Positions 15,589 through 25,493 of a stretch of 64,000 nucleotides of DNA are shown here, one piece after another. The DNA is from Collinsella sp. AM18-10 (lineage in GTDB: Bacteria > Actinomycetota > Coriobacteriia > Coriobacteriales > Coriobacteriaceae). The notes beneath the pieces are model-generated. The model saw only the letters and a program-made list of their open reading frames with translations, was not told the origin of the DNA and made no database searches. Every line of letters begins with the position of its first letter. The stretch's first letter is position 1. A program made the position numbers and the translations under genes. The stretch covers positions 1 to 64,000 of the forward strand of contig NZ_QRJO01000003.1 of the NCBI RefSeq assembly GCF_003471585.1, given 5' to 3'.

Positions 15589-15987
15589 ATGAACCTTACA
15601 GACCCGATCGCAGATATGCTTACGCGCATCCGTAACGCTAACTCTGTGAACAAGGCCACGGTCTCCATGCCGAGCAGCAAGAAGCTCGTTGAGATCGCTC
15701 GTGTTCTGCACGAGGAGGGCTACATCGAGGGCTACGATGTCGAGGACACCGTTCCCCAGAAGACTCTGCACATCACGCTTAAGTATGGTCCCAAGAAGGC
15801 TAAGGTCATCAACGGCATCCGCCGCATTTCCAAGCCGGGCCTGCGTAAGTACACCGGCGTTGCCGACATGCCCCGCGTCCGCGGTGGCCTTGGTACCGCC
15901 ATTATTTCCACCAGCCATGGCGTTATGACCGACCGCGATGCTCGCAAGCACAACGTCGGCGGCGAGATCATCGCTTACGTCTGGTAA
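15589..15987 (+). CDS. rpsH: 30S ribosomal protein S8
   Basis: 132 residues, preceded by GAAGGAG. Typical S8: [14 protein letters not shown] at the start and [21 protein letters not shown] near the end. S8 binds the central domain of 16S rRNA and in many bacteria represses the spc operon by binding mRNA near rplE; no such site was checked here. Confidence 0.97.
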   Translation: MNLTDPIADMLTRIRNANSVNKATVSMPSSKKLVEIARVLHEEGYIEGYDVEDTVPQKTLHITLKYGPKKAKVINGIRRISKPGLRKYTGVADMPRVRGGLGTAIISTSHGVMTDRDARKHNVGGEIIAYVW

Positions 15988-16020
15988 TTCGCTCGGTAGG
16001 TAGAAGGAAAGGAGATCACC

Positions 16021-16557
16021 GTGTCTCGTATCGGTAATAAGCCTGTCCAGATTCCCGCCGGAGTCGAAGTGGCAGTCAACGGCAACAACGTTGTCGTCAA
16101 GGGCCCCAAGGGCCAGCTCGAGCTCAATGTCTTTGAGAAGCTCGCTATCAACGTCGAGGACAACGTCCTCACCGTTTCCCGTCCCGACGACGAGCGTGAG
16201 ACCCGTGCCCGCCACGGCCTCACCCGTGCCCTCATCCACAACATGGTTGTTGGCGTTTCCGAGGGCTTCGAGAAGAAGCTCGAGCTCGCCGGCGTCGGTT
16301 ACCGCGTGCAGCAGAAGGGCAAGAACCTCGAGTTCTCCCTGGGCTTCTCGCACCCCGTGATCGTCGAGGCTCCCGAGGGCATCACCTTCGAGGTTCCCGA
16401 CAACACCCACGTGAACGTCAAGGGTATCAACAAGCAGCAGGTCGGTCAGATCGCCGCTGAGATCCGCGGCCATCGTCCTCCCGAGCCTTACAAGGGCAAG
16501 GGTATCCACTACGTTGGCGAGCACATCCGCCGCAAGCTGGGTAAGGCCGCCAAGTAG
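16021..16557 (+). CDS. rplF: 50S ribosomal protein L6
   Basis: 178 residues, GTG start after AAGGAG. Two L6 domains, with [14 protein letters not shown] at the start and [16 protein letters not shown] near the C-terminus. Binds near the sarcin-ricin loop of 23S rRNA. Followed by an 8-bp hairpin in the gap (CCAGCACC/GGTGCTGG, about 16583-16604) before rplR. Confidence 0.97.
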   Translation: MSRIGNKPVQIPAGVEVAVNGNNVVVKGPKGQLELNVFEKLAINVEDNVLTVSRPDDERETRARHGLTRALIHNMVVGVSEGFEKKLELAGVGYRVQQKGKNLEFSLGFSHPVIVEAPEGITFEVPDNTHVNVKGINKQQVGQIAAEIRGHRPPEPYKGKGIHYVGEHIRRKLGKAAK

Positions 16558-16632
16558 TCGTAACCGACTCACTCGCATAAGACCAGCACCCCGTCAGGTG
16601 CTGGCAAGATCAACCTTTTTAGGAGTTTACGT

Positions 16633-17001
16633 ATGAACAAGCATAAGGCGAAGCTGGAAGGCCTCAAGCGTCGTCAGCGTCGTGTTCGCGGCAAGGTCTC
16701 GGGTACCTCCGAGCGTCCGCGTCTTCGCGTGACCCGTACTAACGCCAACATCTATGCCCAGATCATCGACGACAGCAAGGGCTCCAGTCTGACGCTCGTC
16801 TCTGCCTCGACCCTCGAGGCCGAGTTCAAGGGCACCCACACCTCGAACAAGGAGGCTGCGGAGAAGGTCGGTCAGCTCGTTGGCAAGCGTGCCATCGAGG
16901 CCGGCATCACCAAGGTCGCCTTCGATCGCGGTGGCCGTATCTACCATGGCCGCGTCAAGGCCCTCGCCGACGGTGCTCGTGCCGCCGGTCTCGAGTTCTA
17001 G
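16633..17001 (+). CDS. rplR: 50S ribosomal protein L18
   Basis: 122 residues, ATG after TAGGAG. Basic N-terminus ([15 protein letters not shown]), core [20 protein letters not shown] and the conserved end [20 protein letters not shown]. Binds 5S rRNA together with L5. Confidence 0.97.
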   Translation: MNKHKAKLEGLKRRQRRVRGKVSGTSERPRLRVTRTNANIYAQIIDDSKGSSLTLVSASTLEAEFKGTHTSNKEAAEKVGQLVGKRAIEAGITKVAFDRGGRIYHGRVKALADGARAAGLEF

Positions 17002-17015
17002 GAGGTATGTAGCAC

Positions 17016-17540
17016 ATGGCTCGTAATCAGAAGCAGCAGCGCGAGGCCTCCGAGTTCGAGGAGCGCGTCGTTTACATCAACCGCGTGTCGAAGACCGTCA
17101 AGGGTGGTCGTCGCATGAGCCTCGTCGCTCTCGTCGTCGTTGGCGACGGCAAGGGCAACGTCGGCGTTGGCATGGGCAAGTCCGCTGAGGTGCCCCTGGC
17201 CATCTCCAAGGCGTCTCTCGATGCCAAGAAGAACATGTTCCACGTGCCGGTGACCGAGCAGGGCACCATCCCGCACGAGGTTCTCGGCCACTTTGGTGCC
17301 GGCCGCATCATCATCAAGCCCGCTGTCGAGGGTACCGGCGTTATCGCCGGCGGCGCTGTGCGTCCCCTCTTCGAGCTTGCTGGCATCAAGAACGTCCTGT
17401 CCAAGTCCCTCGGTACCGACAACGGCCTCAACATCATCAAGGCTGCCGTCGAGGGCCTCAAGGAGCTCTCCAGCCCTGAGGACGTCGCGGCTCGCCGTGG
17501 CCTGACGGTCTCCGAGATGTTCGTCGGTAAGGAGAACTAA
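17016..17540 (+). CDS. rpsE: 30S ribosomal protein S5
   Basis: 174 residues. N-terminal dsRNA-binding-like domain ([19 protein letters not shown]) and C-terminal S5 domain with [19 protein letters not shown]. Involved in decoding fidelity. Starts 14 nt after rplR. Confidence 0.97.
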   Translation: MARNQKQQREASEFEERVVYINRVSKTVKGGRRMSLVALVVVGDGKGNVGVGMGKSAEVPLAISKASLDAKKNMFHVPVTEQGTIPHEVLGHFGAGRIIIKPAVEGTGVIAGGAVRPLFELAGIKNVLSKSLGTDNGLNIIKAAVEGLKELSSPEDVAARRGLTVSEMFVGKEN

Positions 17541-17542
17541 GC

Positions 17543-17725
17543 ATGGCTGACACCATCAAGATCAAGCAGGTCCGCAGCACCAACGGTTGCAAGCAGGACC
17601 AGGTCCGTACTGTCCGTGCCCTCGGTCTCCACAGGATCCGCGAGGTTCGCGAGATTGCTGACAACGAGTCCGTCCGCGGCATGATCTTCAAGGTCAAGCA
17701 CCTTGTCGAGATTGTAGAGGAGTAG
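17543..17725 (+). CDS. rpmD: 50S ribosomal protein L30
   Basis: 60 residues. L30 core IKQVRS...CKQDQVRTVRALGLHRI and VRGMIFKVKHLVEI. Two nt after rpsE and 3 nt before rplO, so tightly coupled in the operon. Confidence 0.96.
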   Translation: MADTIKIKQVRSTNGCKQDQVRTVRALGLHRIREVREIADNESVRGMIFKVKHLVEIVEE

Positions 17726-17728
17726 CAA

Positions 17729-18178
17729 ATGCAGCTTCACGATCTTACTCCCGCGCCCGGTTCCACCAAGAACCGTAAGCGCGTCGGCCGTGGCAATTCT
17801 TCGGGTCACGGCACCACTTCTGGCCGCGGCCAGAAGGGCCAGGGTTCCCGCTCTGGTGGCACCAAGGGTGCCGGCTTCGAGGGTGGCCAGACTCCGCTGG
17901 CTATGCGCCTGCCCAAGCTTCCGGGCTTCCGCAACCCCCGTCGTATCGAGTACACCGCTGTTAACGTTGAGCGTCTCGAGCGTAAGTTCGAGGACGGCGC
18001 TGTAATCGACGGTGCCGCTCTTAAGGCCGCTCGCATCACCAAGAGCGAGTTCGAGCCCGTCAAGGTGCTCGGCAATGGTGAGCTCACCAAGAAGTTCACG
18101 GTCAAGGTCGACAAGGTCAGCGCTTCTGCGCAGGCCAAGATCGAGGCCGCTGGCGGAAAGGTCGAGCTGCCGTGCTAA
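17729..18178 (+). CDS. rplO: 50S ribosomal protein L15
   Basis: 149 residues. Typical L15: [20 protein letters not shown], then the glycine-rich arm [20 protein letters not shown] and [14 protein letters not shown]. Its last codons overlap the GTG start of secY by 7 nt. Confidence 0.97.
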   Translation: MQLHDLTPAPGSTKNRKRVGRGNSSGHGTTSGRGQKGQGSRSGGTKGAGFEGGQTPLAMRLPKLPGFRNPRRIEYTAVNVERLERKFEDGAVIDGAALKAARITKSEFEPVKVLGNGELTKKFTVKVDKVSASAQAKIEAAGGKVELPC

Positions 18179-19458
18179 ATGGTCTTAAGAATGCTTTCCG
18201 CATCAAAGAATTGCGCGAAAAGATTCTTTTTACCATAGCTATGCTCGTCGTGTACCGCATTGGTGCGCACGTTCCTGTGCCCGGCATTCCCTTCCAGGGG
18301 ATGCTGGGCCTTTTCTCGACCGATAACAATTCGGTCGCCGCAGGTGCTATGGCCCTCCTGAATCTTTTCTCTGGCGGCGCGTTGAGCTATGTGTCGGTGT
18401 TTTCGCTGGGCATCATGCCTTACATCACCAGCTCGATCATCCTCCAGATGCTCCAGGCCGTCGTGCCTTCCCTGCATGAGCTTGCCCGCGAGGGCGAGGT
18501 CGGTCAGACCAAGATTACGCAGTATTCGCGTTACCTCACCCTGGCTCTGGCAATCCTCAACTCCGTGGGTTACCTCTTCCTCTTTAAGAGCTTCGGCATC
18601 AGCTTCAATGGCGCCGGCGCTCCCGAGATCATCTTCGACCTCATGATTGTCGGCACGCTCACCGCGGGCGCCATGCTGATCATGTGGATTGGTGAGCTCA
18701 TCACCCAGCGCGGTATCGGCAATGGCATGTCGCTGATCATCTTTGCGAACATCATGGCCGGTCTGCCGCAGGCGATCTTCTCCAGCACCGAGGGCAATGC
18801 CGGTGGCATCATCACCATGGTGATCATCTGCGCCATCATCCTGCTGGTTATCCCGCTGATTGTTTTCCTTGAGCGTGGCCAGCGCCGCATCCCGGTCTCC
18901 TACGCCAAACGCGTCGTGGGCCGTCGCATGATGGGTGGCCAGACCACCTACCTGCCCATTAAGGTCAATACCGCGGGTGTCGTGCCGATCATCTTCGCTT
19001 CGGCGCTGCTGTACTTCCCGGCTCAGATTGCCGTGTTCTTCCCCGGCATCGGTTGGATTCAGGCAGTTGCCTCCGCGCTTTCGACCGGTTGGCTCAACTG
19101 GGTGCTTAACGTTGTCCTCATCGTGTTCTTCGCGTACTTCTACACCTCCATGGTGTTCAACCCCGATGACACGGCCGACAACCTTAAGAAGCAGGGCGGC
19201 TTTATTCCGGGCGTGCGTCCGGGTAGGGCTACCGCGGCCTACATCAAGAACGCGCTCAACAAGATCACGCTTCCCAGTGCTGTCTTTTTGGCGCTCATCG
19301 CCATCGTGCCTTCGATCATCTTCTCCTTCACTGGTAACCATCTGATCCAGGCATTTGGTGGCACGTCCATCCTCATCATGGTCGGCGTCGTGCTCGACAC
19401 GGTCGATAAGCTCGAAGGCCAGATCAAGATGTATGATTACGATGGATTCTTTAAATAG
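18172..19458 (+). CDS. secY: Protein translocase subunit SecY
   Basis: 428 residues with ten hydrophobic helices; forms the SecYEG channel in the cytoplasmic membrane. The GTG at 18172 lies inside rplO and gives [21 protein letters not shown], the standard SecY opening. The plug and C-terminal cytoplasmic loop ([15 protein letters not shown]) are normal. Partner of SecA at 47389. Confidence 0.97.
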   Translation: MLNGLKNAFRIKELREKILFTIAMLVVYRIGAHVPVPGIPFQGMLGLFSTDNNSVAAGAMALLNLFSGGALSYVSVFSLGIMPYITSSIILQMLQAVVPSLHELAREGEVGQTKITQYSRYLTLALAILNSVGYLFLFKSFGISFNGAGAPEIIFDLMIVGTLTAGAMLIMWIGELITQRGIGNGMSLIIFANIMAGLPQAIFSSTEGNAGGIITMVIICAIILLVIPLIVFLERGQRRIPVSYAKRVVGRRMMGGQTTYLPIKVNTAGVVPIIFASALLYFPAQIAVFFPGIGWIQAVASALSTGWLNWVLNVVLIVFFAYFYTSMVFNPDDTADNLKKQGGFIPGVRPGRATAAYIKNALNKITLPSAVFLALIAIVPSIIFSFTGNHLIQAFGGTSILIMVGVVLDTVDKLEGQIKMYDYDGFFK

Positions 19459-19476
19459 GCTAGAGGAGGATTGCTC

Positions 19477-20103
19477 ATGAACCTCGTATTGCTCGGAGCT
19501 CCGGGTGCCGGTAAGGGTACCGTCGCACAGGAGCTCGTCGCCGAGTTTGGCATCGCTCACATTTCCACGGGTGACCTGCTGCGTGCTGCCGTCAAGGGTG
19601 GCACCGAGCTTGGTATTCAGGCTAAGAAGTACATGGACGCTGGCGAGCTCGTTCCCGACCAGCTCGTGATCGACCTTGTCAAGGAGCGCCTTGCCGCCGA
19701 CGATGCCCAGCAGGGCTTTATTCTCGACGGCTTCCCGCGCAACACCGCCCAGGCTGTGACGCTCGATTCCGAGCTCTCCGCCATGGGTCGCGAGATCGAT
19801 TGCGCCCTTTTGGTCGATGTGGCCCCTGAGGTCATTATCGATCGTCTGTCTTCGCGTCGCACCTGCCGCGCCTGCGGTTACACCGGCACTGCTGCCGATG
19901 CCACCTGCCCCAAGTGCGGTGGCGAGATGTATCAGCGCGACGACGACAAGCCCGAGACCATCAAGAACCGTCTCGACGTCTACGAGAAGTCCACGAGCCC
20001 GCTCGTCGACTACTATCGTGGCCAGGGTCTGCTCAAGTCGGTCAACGGTGACCAGGCTCGCGAGACCGTGTACGGGGATGTCAAAGAGGCTCTCGGTCTA
20101 TGA
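19477..20103 (+). CDS. adk: Adenylate kinase
   Basis: 208 residues; the ATG at 19477 has AGGAGGA six nt upstream. P-loop GAPGAGKGT (7-15), DGFPRN, and a LID domain with a four-cysteine zinc site (CRACGYTG...CPKCGGEM), the long Gram-positive type. Interconverts ATP, AMP and ADP. Its TGA overlaps the ATG of map (ATGA). Confidence 0.97.
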   Translation: MNLVLLGAPGAGKGTVAQELVAEFGIAHISTGDLLRAAVKGGTELGIQAKKYMDAGELVPDQLVIDLVKERLAADDAQQGFILDGFPRNTAQAVTLDSELSAMGREIDCALLVDVAPEVIIDRLSSRRTCRACGYTGTAADATCPKCGGEMYQRDDDKPETIKNRLDVYEKSTSPLVDYYRGQGLLKSVNGDQARETVYGDVKEALGL

Positions 20104-20888
20104 TCAAGATTAAGTCTGCAACGCAAATCGAGCAGATGAAGAAGGCAGGAGCGCTATCTAAGATGGCGCTCCGCCACGTTGGAGCCATGGTGCGCCCTGG
20201 TGTTTCGACCTTTGAGCTCGATCAGCTCGCGGAGCAGATTATCCGCATGCATGGCGGCACCCCGGCCTTTAAGGGTTACGGCGGGTTCCCCGGTACCATT
20301 TGCGCATCGATTAACGATGCCGTGGTCCACGGTATTCCCAACCCCGACATGATTCTGCGCGATGGCGATATCATCTCCATCGATACGGGAGCCGTTGTCG
20401 ACGGTTGGGTTGGCGATAATGCTTGGACGTTTTTCGTCGGCACCCCTACGCCCGAGGCCAAGGCCCTGTGCGAGGTCACGCGCGATTGCCTTAAGGCTGC
20501 CATCGAGCAGGCTGTTCCCGGTAACCATATCGGGGACGTCGGTTATGCCGTTCAGTCCCTCGCCGAGTCTCACGGTTACGGCGTGCTTCGTGATTATGTG
20601 GGCCATGGCATTGGCCGCGTGATGCACGAGGACCCCAACGTTCCTAACTATGGAAAGAAGGGGAGGGGCGTTCGCCTCCAGGCCGGCATGGTCATTGCCA
20701 TCGAGCCGATGGTTACGATGGGTTCCAACCATGTGAGCACGGGCTCCGACGGTTGGATTGTTACGACCAACGACCACCTGCCCGCCGCGCACTACGAGAA
20801 CACCGTCGCCATTACCAATGACGGTCCGGTGATTCTCACCACCGACGCGCAAGGTGCTTGGTGTTCCTTGCAGGGCGGTGAAATGTAG
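20100..20888 (+). CDS. map: Methionine aminopeptidase, type I
   Basis: 262 residues. The five metal ligands of the pita-bread fold can be traced: aspartates in ISIDTGAVVDGWVGDNAW, histidine in VGHGIGR, glutamates in IEPMV and HYENTV. Removes the N-terminal methionine from new proteins. Overlaps adk by 4 nt. The conserved substrate-binding histidine is in VVHGIPN. Confidence 0.95.
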   Translation: MIKIKSATQIEQMKKAGALSKMALRHVGAMVRPGVSTFELDQLAEQIIRMHGGTPAFKGYGGFPGTICASINDAVVHGIPNPDMILRDGDIISIDTGAVVDGWVGDNAWTFFVGTPTPEAKALCEVTRDCLKAAIEQAVPGNHIGDVGYAVQSLAESHGYGVLRDYVGHGIGRVMHEDPNVPNYGKKGRGVRLQAGMVIAIEPMVTMGSNHVSTGSDGWIVTTNDHLPAAHYENTVAITNDGPVILTTDAQGAWCSLQGGEM

Positions 20889-20968
20889 GGGCCGCGTTCA
20901 AACACGTCGGCATCTACATTTCTGAAAAGTAACAAGTTCCGCTTAGTTGTGGAGCCATTACGAAGATA

Positions 20969-20997
20969 TTACGATACGTGCATGCGTATTGTAGAAT
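20969..20997 (+). promoter_or_regulatory. Possible promoter for infA
   Basis: TAGAAT (20992-20997) with TTACGA (20969-20974) at 17-bp spacing lies about 40 nt before infA in a 148-nt AT-rich gap after map. Weak -35 match; a separate promoter for infA is usual when such a gap exists. Confidence 0.35.
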
Positions 20998-21036
20998 ACT
21001 CAATCGCTGTCGTTTTCTAGAGAAAGATGATTGCTT

Positions 21037-21255
21037 GTGAAGAAGGAAGACGCAATTGAGCTCGAGGGTACGGTAAAGGAGCCGCTGCCCAACGCCATGT
21101 TTAAGGTCGAGCTCGAGAACGGTCATTCGGTTCTGTGCAACATTTCTGGCAAGATTCGAATGAATTACATCCGTATTCTCCCCGGTGACAGGGTTGTCGT
21201 GGAGCTTTCCCCGTACGACCTGACCCGTGGCCGCATCACCTATCGCTACAAATAG
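21037..21255 (+). CDS. infA: Translation initiation factor IF-1
   Basis: 72 residues from the GTG at 21037, exactly the usual IF-1 length. S1-like OB fold: [20 protein letters not shown] and the invariant end [17 protein letters not shown] two codons upstream is possible but would make it longer than the family. Weak ribosome-binding site (AGAAAG). Confidence 0.95.
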   Translation: MKKEDAIELEGTVKEPLPNAMFKVELENGHSVLCNISGKIRMNYIRILPGDRVVVELSPYDLTRGRITYRYK

Positions 21256-21405
21256 CGGCACGCATACACGCACTCCATTTCCGGCTGCAGGCTTAGCTCA
21301 ACCTACGGTCGGATTGTGTGTGAAGACCAGCCATAGTTTTAAACGCCTGCGGCTGGGCGAGTAGATAGTAGGGAAGTAGTTTGAGCGCTACCGAAAGGAA
21401 GAACG

Positions 21406-21519
21406 ATGAAGGTACGTCCTTCGGTCAAGAAGATGTGCGATAAGTGCAAAATCATTAGGCGCCATGGCAAGGTCCTCGTCATTTGCGAGAACCCCCGTCA
21501 TAAGCAGCGTCAGGGTTAA
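21406..21519 (+). CDS. rpmJ: 50S ribosomal protein L36
   Basis: 37 residues, ATG after AAAGGAAG. Sequence [20 protein letters not shown] continues to a zinc site with CxxC, a further Cys and a His (CDKC, ICENPRH). Short gene between infA and rpsM, the standard place. Zinc-binding (C+) form. Confidence 0.96.
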   Translation: MKVRPSVKKMCDKCKIIRRHGKVLVICENPRHKQRQG

Positions 21520-21533
21520 GAGAGGAGACTACG

Positions 21534-21908
21534 TTGGCCCGTATTAATGGTGTCGACCTCCCGCGTGAGAAGCGCGTTGAGATCGGTCTGACCTACATTT
21601 ACGGCATCGGCCGCACCACTGCGACGAAGATCTGCGTCGAGTGCAACGTTAACGTGGATACGCGCGTTAAGGACCTCACCGAGGATGAGGTTAACGCCAT
21701 CCGCGATTATATCGATAAGAACCAGATCATGGTTGAGGGCGACCTCCGCCGTGAGCGCAACCAGAACGTCAAGCGCCTTATGGACATCGGCTGCAACCGC
21801 GGCCTTCGTCACCGCAAGGGCCTCCCGGTCCGCGGCCAGCGCACCCACACTAACGCTCGTACCCGCAAGGGCCCGAAGCGTCAGATCGGTGCTAAGAAGA
21901 AGAAATAA
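21534..21908 (+). CDS. rpsM: 30S ribosomal protein S13
   Basis: 124 residues, TTG start after [27 protein letters not shown] opening, helix-two-turn-helix [11 protein letters not shown], and the conserved end [17 protein letters not shown]. Contacts 16S rRNA head and P-site tRNA. Confidence 0.97.
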   Translation: MARINGVDLPREKRVEIGLTYIYGIGRTTATKICVECNVNVDTRVKDLTEDEVNAIRDYIDKNQIMVEGDLRRERNQNVKRLMDIGCNRGLRHRKGLPVRGQRTHTNARTRKGPKRQIGAKKKK

Positions 21909-21922
21909 GGAGCGCTAGATAG

Positions 21923-22327
21923 ATGGCTACTGCTAAGAAGAACGTTCGCGCTGCCCGTCTGAAGCGCGCGGACCGTAAGAACATTTCCGTGGGCCAGGCT
22001 CACATTCGTTCTACGTTCAACAACACGATCGTTTCGATCACCGATCCCCAGGGCAACGTCATTTCCTGGAAGTCGGCTGGCCAGGTGGGCTTCAAGGGCT
22101 CCCGTAAGTCCACGCCGTTCGCTGCCCAGATGGCTGCCGAGGCTGCTGCCAAGCAGGCCATGGAGCACGGTATGAAGAAGGTTTCCGTCTTCGTCAAGGG
22201 CCCCGGCTCCGGTCGTGAGACCGCCATCCGCTCCCTCCAGGCTGCTGGCCTCGAGGTCTCGAGCATCCAGGACAAGACCCCCATTCCGCACAACGGCTGC
22301 CGCCCCAAGAAGCGTCGCCGCGTGTAA
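21923..22327 (+). CDS. rpsK: 30S ribosomal protein S11
   Basis: 134 residues. [38 protein letters not shown] and the end [12 protein letters not shown] are all canonical. Located on the platform of the 30S subunit. Fifteen nt after rpsM. Confidence 0.97.
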   Translation: MATAKKNVRAARLKRADRKNISVGQAHIRSTFNNTIVSITDPQGNVISWKSAGQVGFKGSRKSTPFAAQMAAEAAAKQAMEHGMKKVSVFVKGPGSGRETAIRSLQAAGLEVSSIQDKTPIPHNGCRPKKRRRV

Positions 22328-22346
22328 CTGAAAGGATCGTATCAAT

Positions 22347-22943
22347 ATGGCAATCGACAGGACTCCTGTTCTTAAGCGCTGCCGTCAGCTCGGGATCGAT
22401 CCCGCTGAGCTCGGTTACAGCAGCAAGAAGGAATCTATCCGTCAGCCCAAGCGCCGTCGCAAGGAATCTGAGTACGGCATGCAGCTGCGCGAGAAGCAGA
22501 AGGTCAAGTTCATCTATGGCGTTCTGGAGAAGCAGTTCCACGGCTACTTCAACAAGGCCCGTAAGATGAACGGCGTCACCGGTGAGAACCTCATGATCAT
22601 CCTTGAGTCTCGCCTCGACAACGTCGTCTTCCGTCTTGGCTTCGCCCGCACCCGCAAAGAGGCTCGTCAGTCCGTCCGTCACGGTCACTTCACCGTGAAC
22701 GGCAAGCGCGTGGACATCCCGTCCTACCGCGTCAAGGCCGGCGACGTCGTCGCTGTCGGCGAGAAGTTCCGTGACCTCCTCCCCATCAAGGAGGCCCTGA
22801 TTTCCTCCGAGCGCTTTGAGGTCCCTGGCTGGCTCGAGGTCGATATCGAGAAGCTGTCTGGTAACGTGCTCGCTCTGCCGACGCGTGAGCAGATCAGCGG
22901 TGATATCAACGAGCAGCTCATCGTCGAGCTCTACTCTAAGTAG
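22347..22943 (+). CDS. rpsD: 30S ribosomal protein S4
   Basis: 198 residues. Lacks the N-terminal zinc cysteines (only one Cys at the start), so it is the C- type. S4 RNA-binding domain RLDNVVFRLGFARTRKEARQ and HGHFTVNGKRVDIPSYRVK. Assembly initiator of the 30S body and, in many bacteria, a translational regulator of the alpha operon. Confidence 0.97.
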   Translation: MAIDRTPVLKRCRQLGIDPAELGYSSKKESIRQPKRRRKESEYGMQLREKQKVKFIYGVLEKQFHGYFNKARKMNGVTGENLMIILESRLDNVVFRLGFARTRKEARQSVRHGHFTVNGKRVDIPSYRVKAGDVVAVGEKFRDLLPIKEALISSERFEVPGWLEVDIEKLSGNVLALPTREQISGDINEQLIVELYSK

Positions 22944-22975
22944 TCCATCCGGGCTGCTGAGGCTGGAGGTAATAC

Positions 22976-23917
22976 ATGTCAGAATTCATTAGGCCTCAGG
23001 TTCAGGTCGAAGAGATCAACGAGACGTCTGCTCGTGTCTCCGTCGAGCCGCTCGAGCGTGGTTACGGCGATACGCTGGGTAACTCCCTTCGTCGCGTTCT
23101 TCTGTCCTCGCTCGAGGGTGCCGCCGTCGAGGCTATTCAGATCGATGGTGCGCAGCACGAGTTCATGACCATCCCTAACATGGTCGAGGATGTCACCGAC
23201 ATCGTCCTGAATGTCAAGGGTCTTGTCTTCAGGGCTCTCGGCACGACCGACGAGGCGACCGCTACCATCTCGGTTGACGGCCCCTGTGAGGTCACCGGTG
23301 CGGACTTCTTTATTCCGTCCGAGTTTGAGCTGGTCAACCCCGAGCAGCACATCGCTACGCTCACCGAGGGTGGCCATCTCACCATGAGCATGCGCATCGG
23401 CTATGGCCGCGGCTATGTTTCTGGCGAGGCCAACAAGCGCGACAACGATCCCATCGGTGTGATCCATGTCGACTCGCTGTACTCGCCGGTTTCCCGTTGC
23501 GCCAAGCTCGTTGAGGCTTGCCGTGTCGGTCAGCACACCGACTACGACCGCCTTGTCCTCGAGATCGAGACCAACGGCTCCATCGCCCCGCGCGACGCCG
23601 TGGTCCAGGCTGCCAATATCATCAACCAGCATATGGCCGCCTTTATGAACCTTGCCGAGACCCCCGAGGTCGAGGAGGAGGCTTCGATCTTCGCTCCCGA
23701 GGTCACCAACGACAACGCCGAGCTGGACAAGCAGATCGAGGATCTGGACCTTTCCGTCCGTTCCTACAACTGCCTTAAGCGCGCCAGCATTCACTCGGTC
23801 CGTCAACTCGTTGAGTTCTCGGAGAACGATCTGCTCAACATCCGTAACTTCGGTGTTAAGTCGATCGAGGAAGTGAAGGACAAGCTTGAGTCCATGGGCC
23901 TGAGCCTGAAGGCTTAA
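22976..23917 (+). CDS. rpoA: RNA polymerase alpha subunit
   Basis: 313 residues, ATG after GCTGGAGG. N-terminal dimerisation domain (LERGYGDTLGNSLRRVLLSSL) and C-terminal DNA-binding domain (SVRSYNCLKRASIHSVRQL...LLNIRNFGVKSIEEVKDKL), separated by an acidic linker (EVEEEASIFAPE). Scaffold for polymerase assembly and contact point for activators. Confidence 0.97.
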   Translation: MSEFIRPQVQVEEINETSARVSVEPLERGYGDTLGNSLRRVLLSSLEGAAVEAIQIDGAQHEFMTIPNMVEDVTDIVLNVKGLVFRALGTTDEATATISVDGPCEVTGADFFIPSEFELVNPEQHIATLTEGGHLTMSMRIGYGRGYVSGEANKRDNDPIGVIHVDSLYSPVSRCAKLVEACRVGQHTDYDRLVLEIETNGSIAPRDAVVQAANIINQHMAAFMNLAETPEVEEEASIFAPEVTNDNAELDKQIEDLDLSVRSYNCLKRASIHSVRQLVEFSENDLLNIRNFGVKSIEEVKDKLESMGLSLKA

Positions 23918-23947
23918 TGCTTCGCATATTTGAGGAGAAACTAGACC

Positions 23948-24415
23948 ATGCGTCACAACGTTAAGAAGGGCCTGAAGCTCGGCACCGATGCGAGCCACAC
24001 CAAGGCCATGAAGAAGAGCCTTGCTAAGGCCCTCTTCGAGAACGACCGCATCAAGACCACCGAGACCCGCGCTAAGGCGCTGCGTTCGGTCGTCGATCCG
24101 ATCATCACCTGGGCCAAGAAGGGCGACCTGCACTCTCGTCGTCTGGCTATCGCCAAGCTCGGCGATAAGCAGCTCGTTGCCGAGATCTTCGACAAGGCTG
24201 CTCAGGGCATGTGGCAGGACCGCAACGGCGGTTACACCCGCATCATGAAGCTCGGTAACCGTAAGGGTGACAACGCTCCCATCGTTATCATGGAGCTCGT
24301 CACCGAGCCTTGCACGCCTAAGGCCAAGAAGGCTGCTCCGGCCCCCAAGAAGGCCGCTGCTCCCAAGAAGGTCGAGGCCGTCGAGGAGGCTCCTGCTGAG
24401 GAGACCGCTGAGTAG
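23948..24415 (+). CDS. rplQ: 50S ribosomal protein L17 with a lysine/alanine-rich tail
   Basis: 155 residues. The first 115 are ordinary L17 (RHNVKKGLKLGTDASHTKAM, RRLAIAKLGDKQLVAEIF). The last 38 form a Lys/Ala/Pro-then-Glu tail (PKAKKAAPAPKKAAAPKK...) absent from most L17. The same style of tail is seen on L31 at 46623. Last gene of the alpha operon, followed by a strong terminator. Confidence 0.96.
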   Translation: MRHNVKKGLKLGTDASHTKAMKKSLAKALFENDRIKTTETRAKALRSVVDPIITWAKKGDLHSRRLAIAKLGDKQLVAEIFDKAAQGMWQDRNGGYTRIMKLGNRKGDNAPIVIMELVTEPCTPKAKKAAPAPKKAAAPKKVEAVEEAPAEETAE

Positions 24416-24441
24416 ACAATCCGTCTGCATAGGCTATATTC

Positions 24442-24472
24442 GAGGGGTACGTTCGCGTACCCCTCTTTTTTT
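24442..24472 (+). terminator. Terminator of the alpha operon
   Basis: GAGGGGTACG (24442-24451), TTCG tetraloop, CGTACCCCTC (24456-24465), then seven T. A textbook intrinsic terminator closing the ribosomal-protein cluster. Confidence 0.95.
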
Positions 24473-24507
24473 GTCGCGATACCGTTGATTGTTTGTTGGG
24501 AGCGCCC

Positions 24508-25332
24508 ATGACCGCGCCGTCTGATCTCAATTCGATTCCTGAGCTCGATGCCACGCTTGTATTCCGTGTTGCCTATGATGGCTCGTCCTATAGCGGATTT
24601 GCCGAGCAGCCGGGCCAGACGACCGTTGCGGGCGAGTTACGCCGCGCTATCGAGACGCTGCTGCGCCGCCCGATCGATCTGACGTGTGCGGGTCGTACCG
24701 ATGCCGGCGTGCATGCGGTGGCCCAGTACATTAGCGTGCCCGTAACGGACGCTGAGCTTGCTCTGACGCGCCGTAGGTGGCTGAGGGCTATGGATGCCCT
24801 CCTGCCCAAAGATATCGCCATAAACGAGGTCTACAAGGCCCGTAGGGGCTTTTCTGCCCGCTTTGACGCGCGGTCCCGTACGTATACGTACCGTATTGCC
24901 GATCGCGATGCGCGCCCCGTGCTCTCGCGCGGTGCGGTGTGGTGGCATCGCTATCCCCTCGACGTCGATGCGATGGCGGCCGCCTGCCCTGCGCTTTTGG
25001 GCGAGCAGGACTTTAAGAGCTTTTGCAAGGTTGCCTCTGCTGTGGGCAAGCCCACGCACCGCTGCGTGATGCGTGCGGAGTTTGGTCACGAGGTCGCTTT
25101 TGGCGAGGATATCCTGATCTTCACTATCGAGGGCAATGCGTTTTTGCACTCGATGGTGCGTACCATTGTAGGAACGCTCGTGGAGATTGGCATGCATCGT
25201 CGCGATCCTCAGTGGATGCGCGAGGTTATTGACGCCCGTGACCGAACCGCTGCGGGTCCCACGGCGCCTGCCTGCGGCCTTACGTTTATGGGTGTGGATT
25301 ACGGCCCCGACGAGCTTGTCGTTCTCGACTAG
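24508..25332 (+). CDS. truA: tRNA pseudouridine(38-40) synthase
   Basis: 274 residues. The ATG at 24508 has TGGGAG upstream; a TTG five codons earlier is less likely. The catalytic aspartate is D65 in CAGRTDAGVHA; FRVAYDGSSYSGF and SFCKVASAVGKPTHR follow the family. Modifies the anticodon stem-loop of many tRNAs. Placement after rplQ is common in Gram-positive and actinobacterial genomes. Confidence 0.94.
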   Translation: MTAPSDLNSIPELDATLVFRVAYDGSSYSGFAEQPGQTTVAGELRRAIETLLRRPIDLTCAGRTDAGVHAVAQYISVPVTDAELALTRRRWLRAMDALLPKDIAINEVYKARRGFSARFDARSRTYTYRIADRDARPVLSRGAVWWHRYPLDVDAMAAACPALLGEQDFKSFCKVASAVGKPTHRCVMRAEFGHEVAFGEDILIFTIEGNAFLHSMVRTIVGTLVEIGMHRRDPQWMREVIDARDRTAAGPTAPACGLTFMGVDYGPDELVVLD

Positions 25333-25493
25333 GGGAGGGCTCGACGCGGCGTGCGTTGACACCTGTCATCTGTGGGCTGCACGTGTGCAACATCTGTTCT
25401 TGGCGTGCAATACAACCGGTATCTCATTGCTTTTATTGCCGGGGTGTACCATGAACCACGATTTGATTCATTGCTGTCGAGAGGACGGATAAC

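Noticed and set aside
25356..25384. Promoter with TTGACA at 25356 for the glycosyltransferase gene
   Set aside because: No -10-like hexamer is found 16-18 nt downstream.
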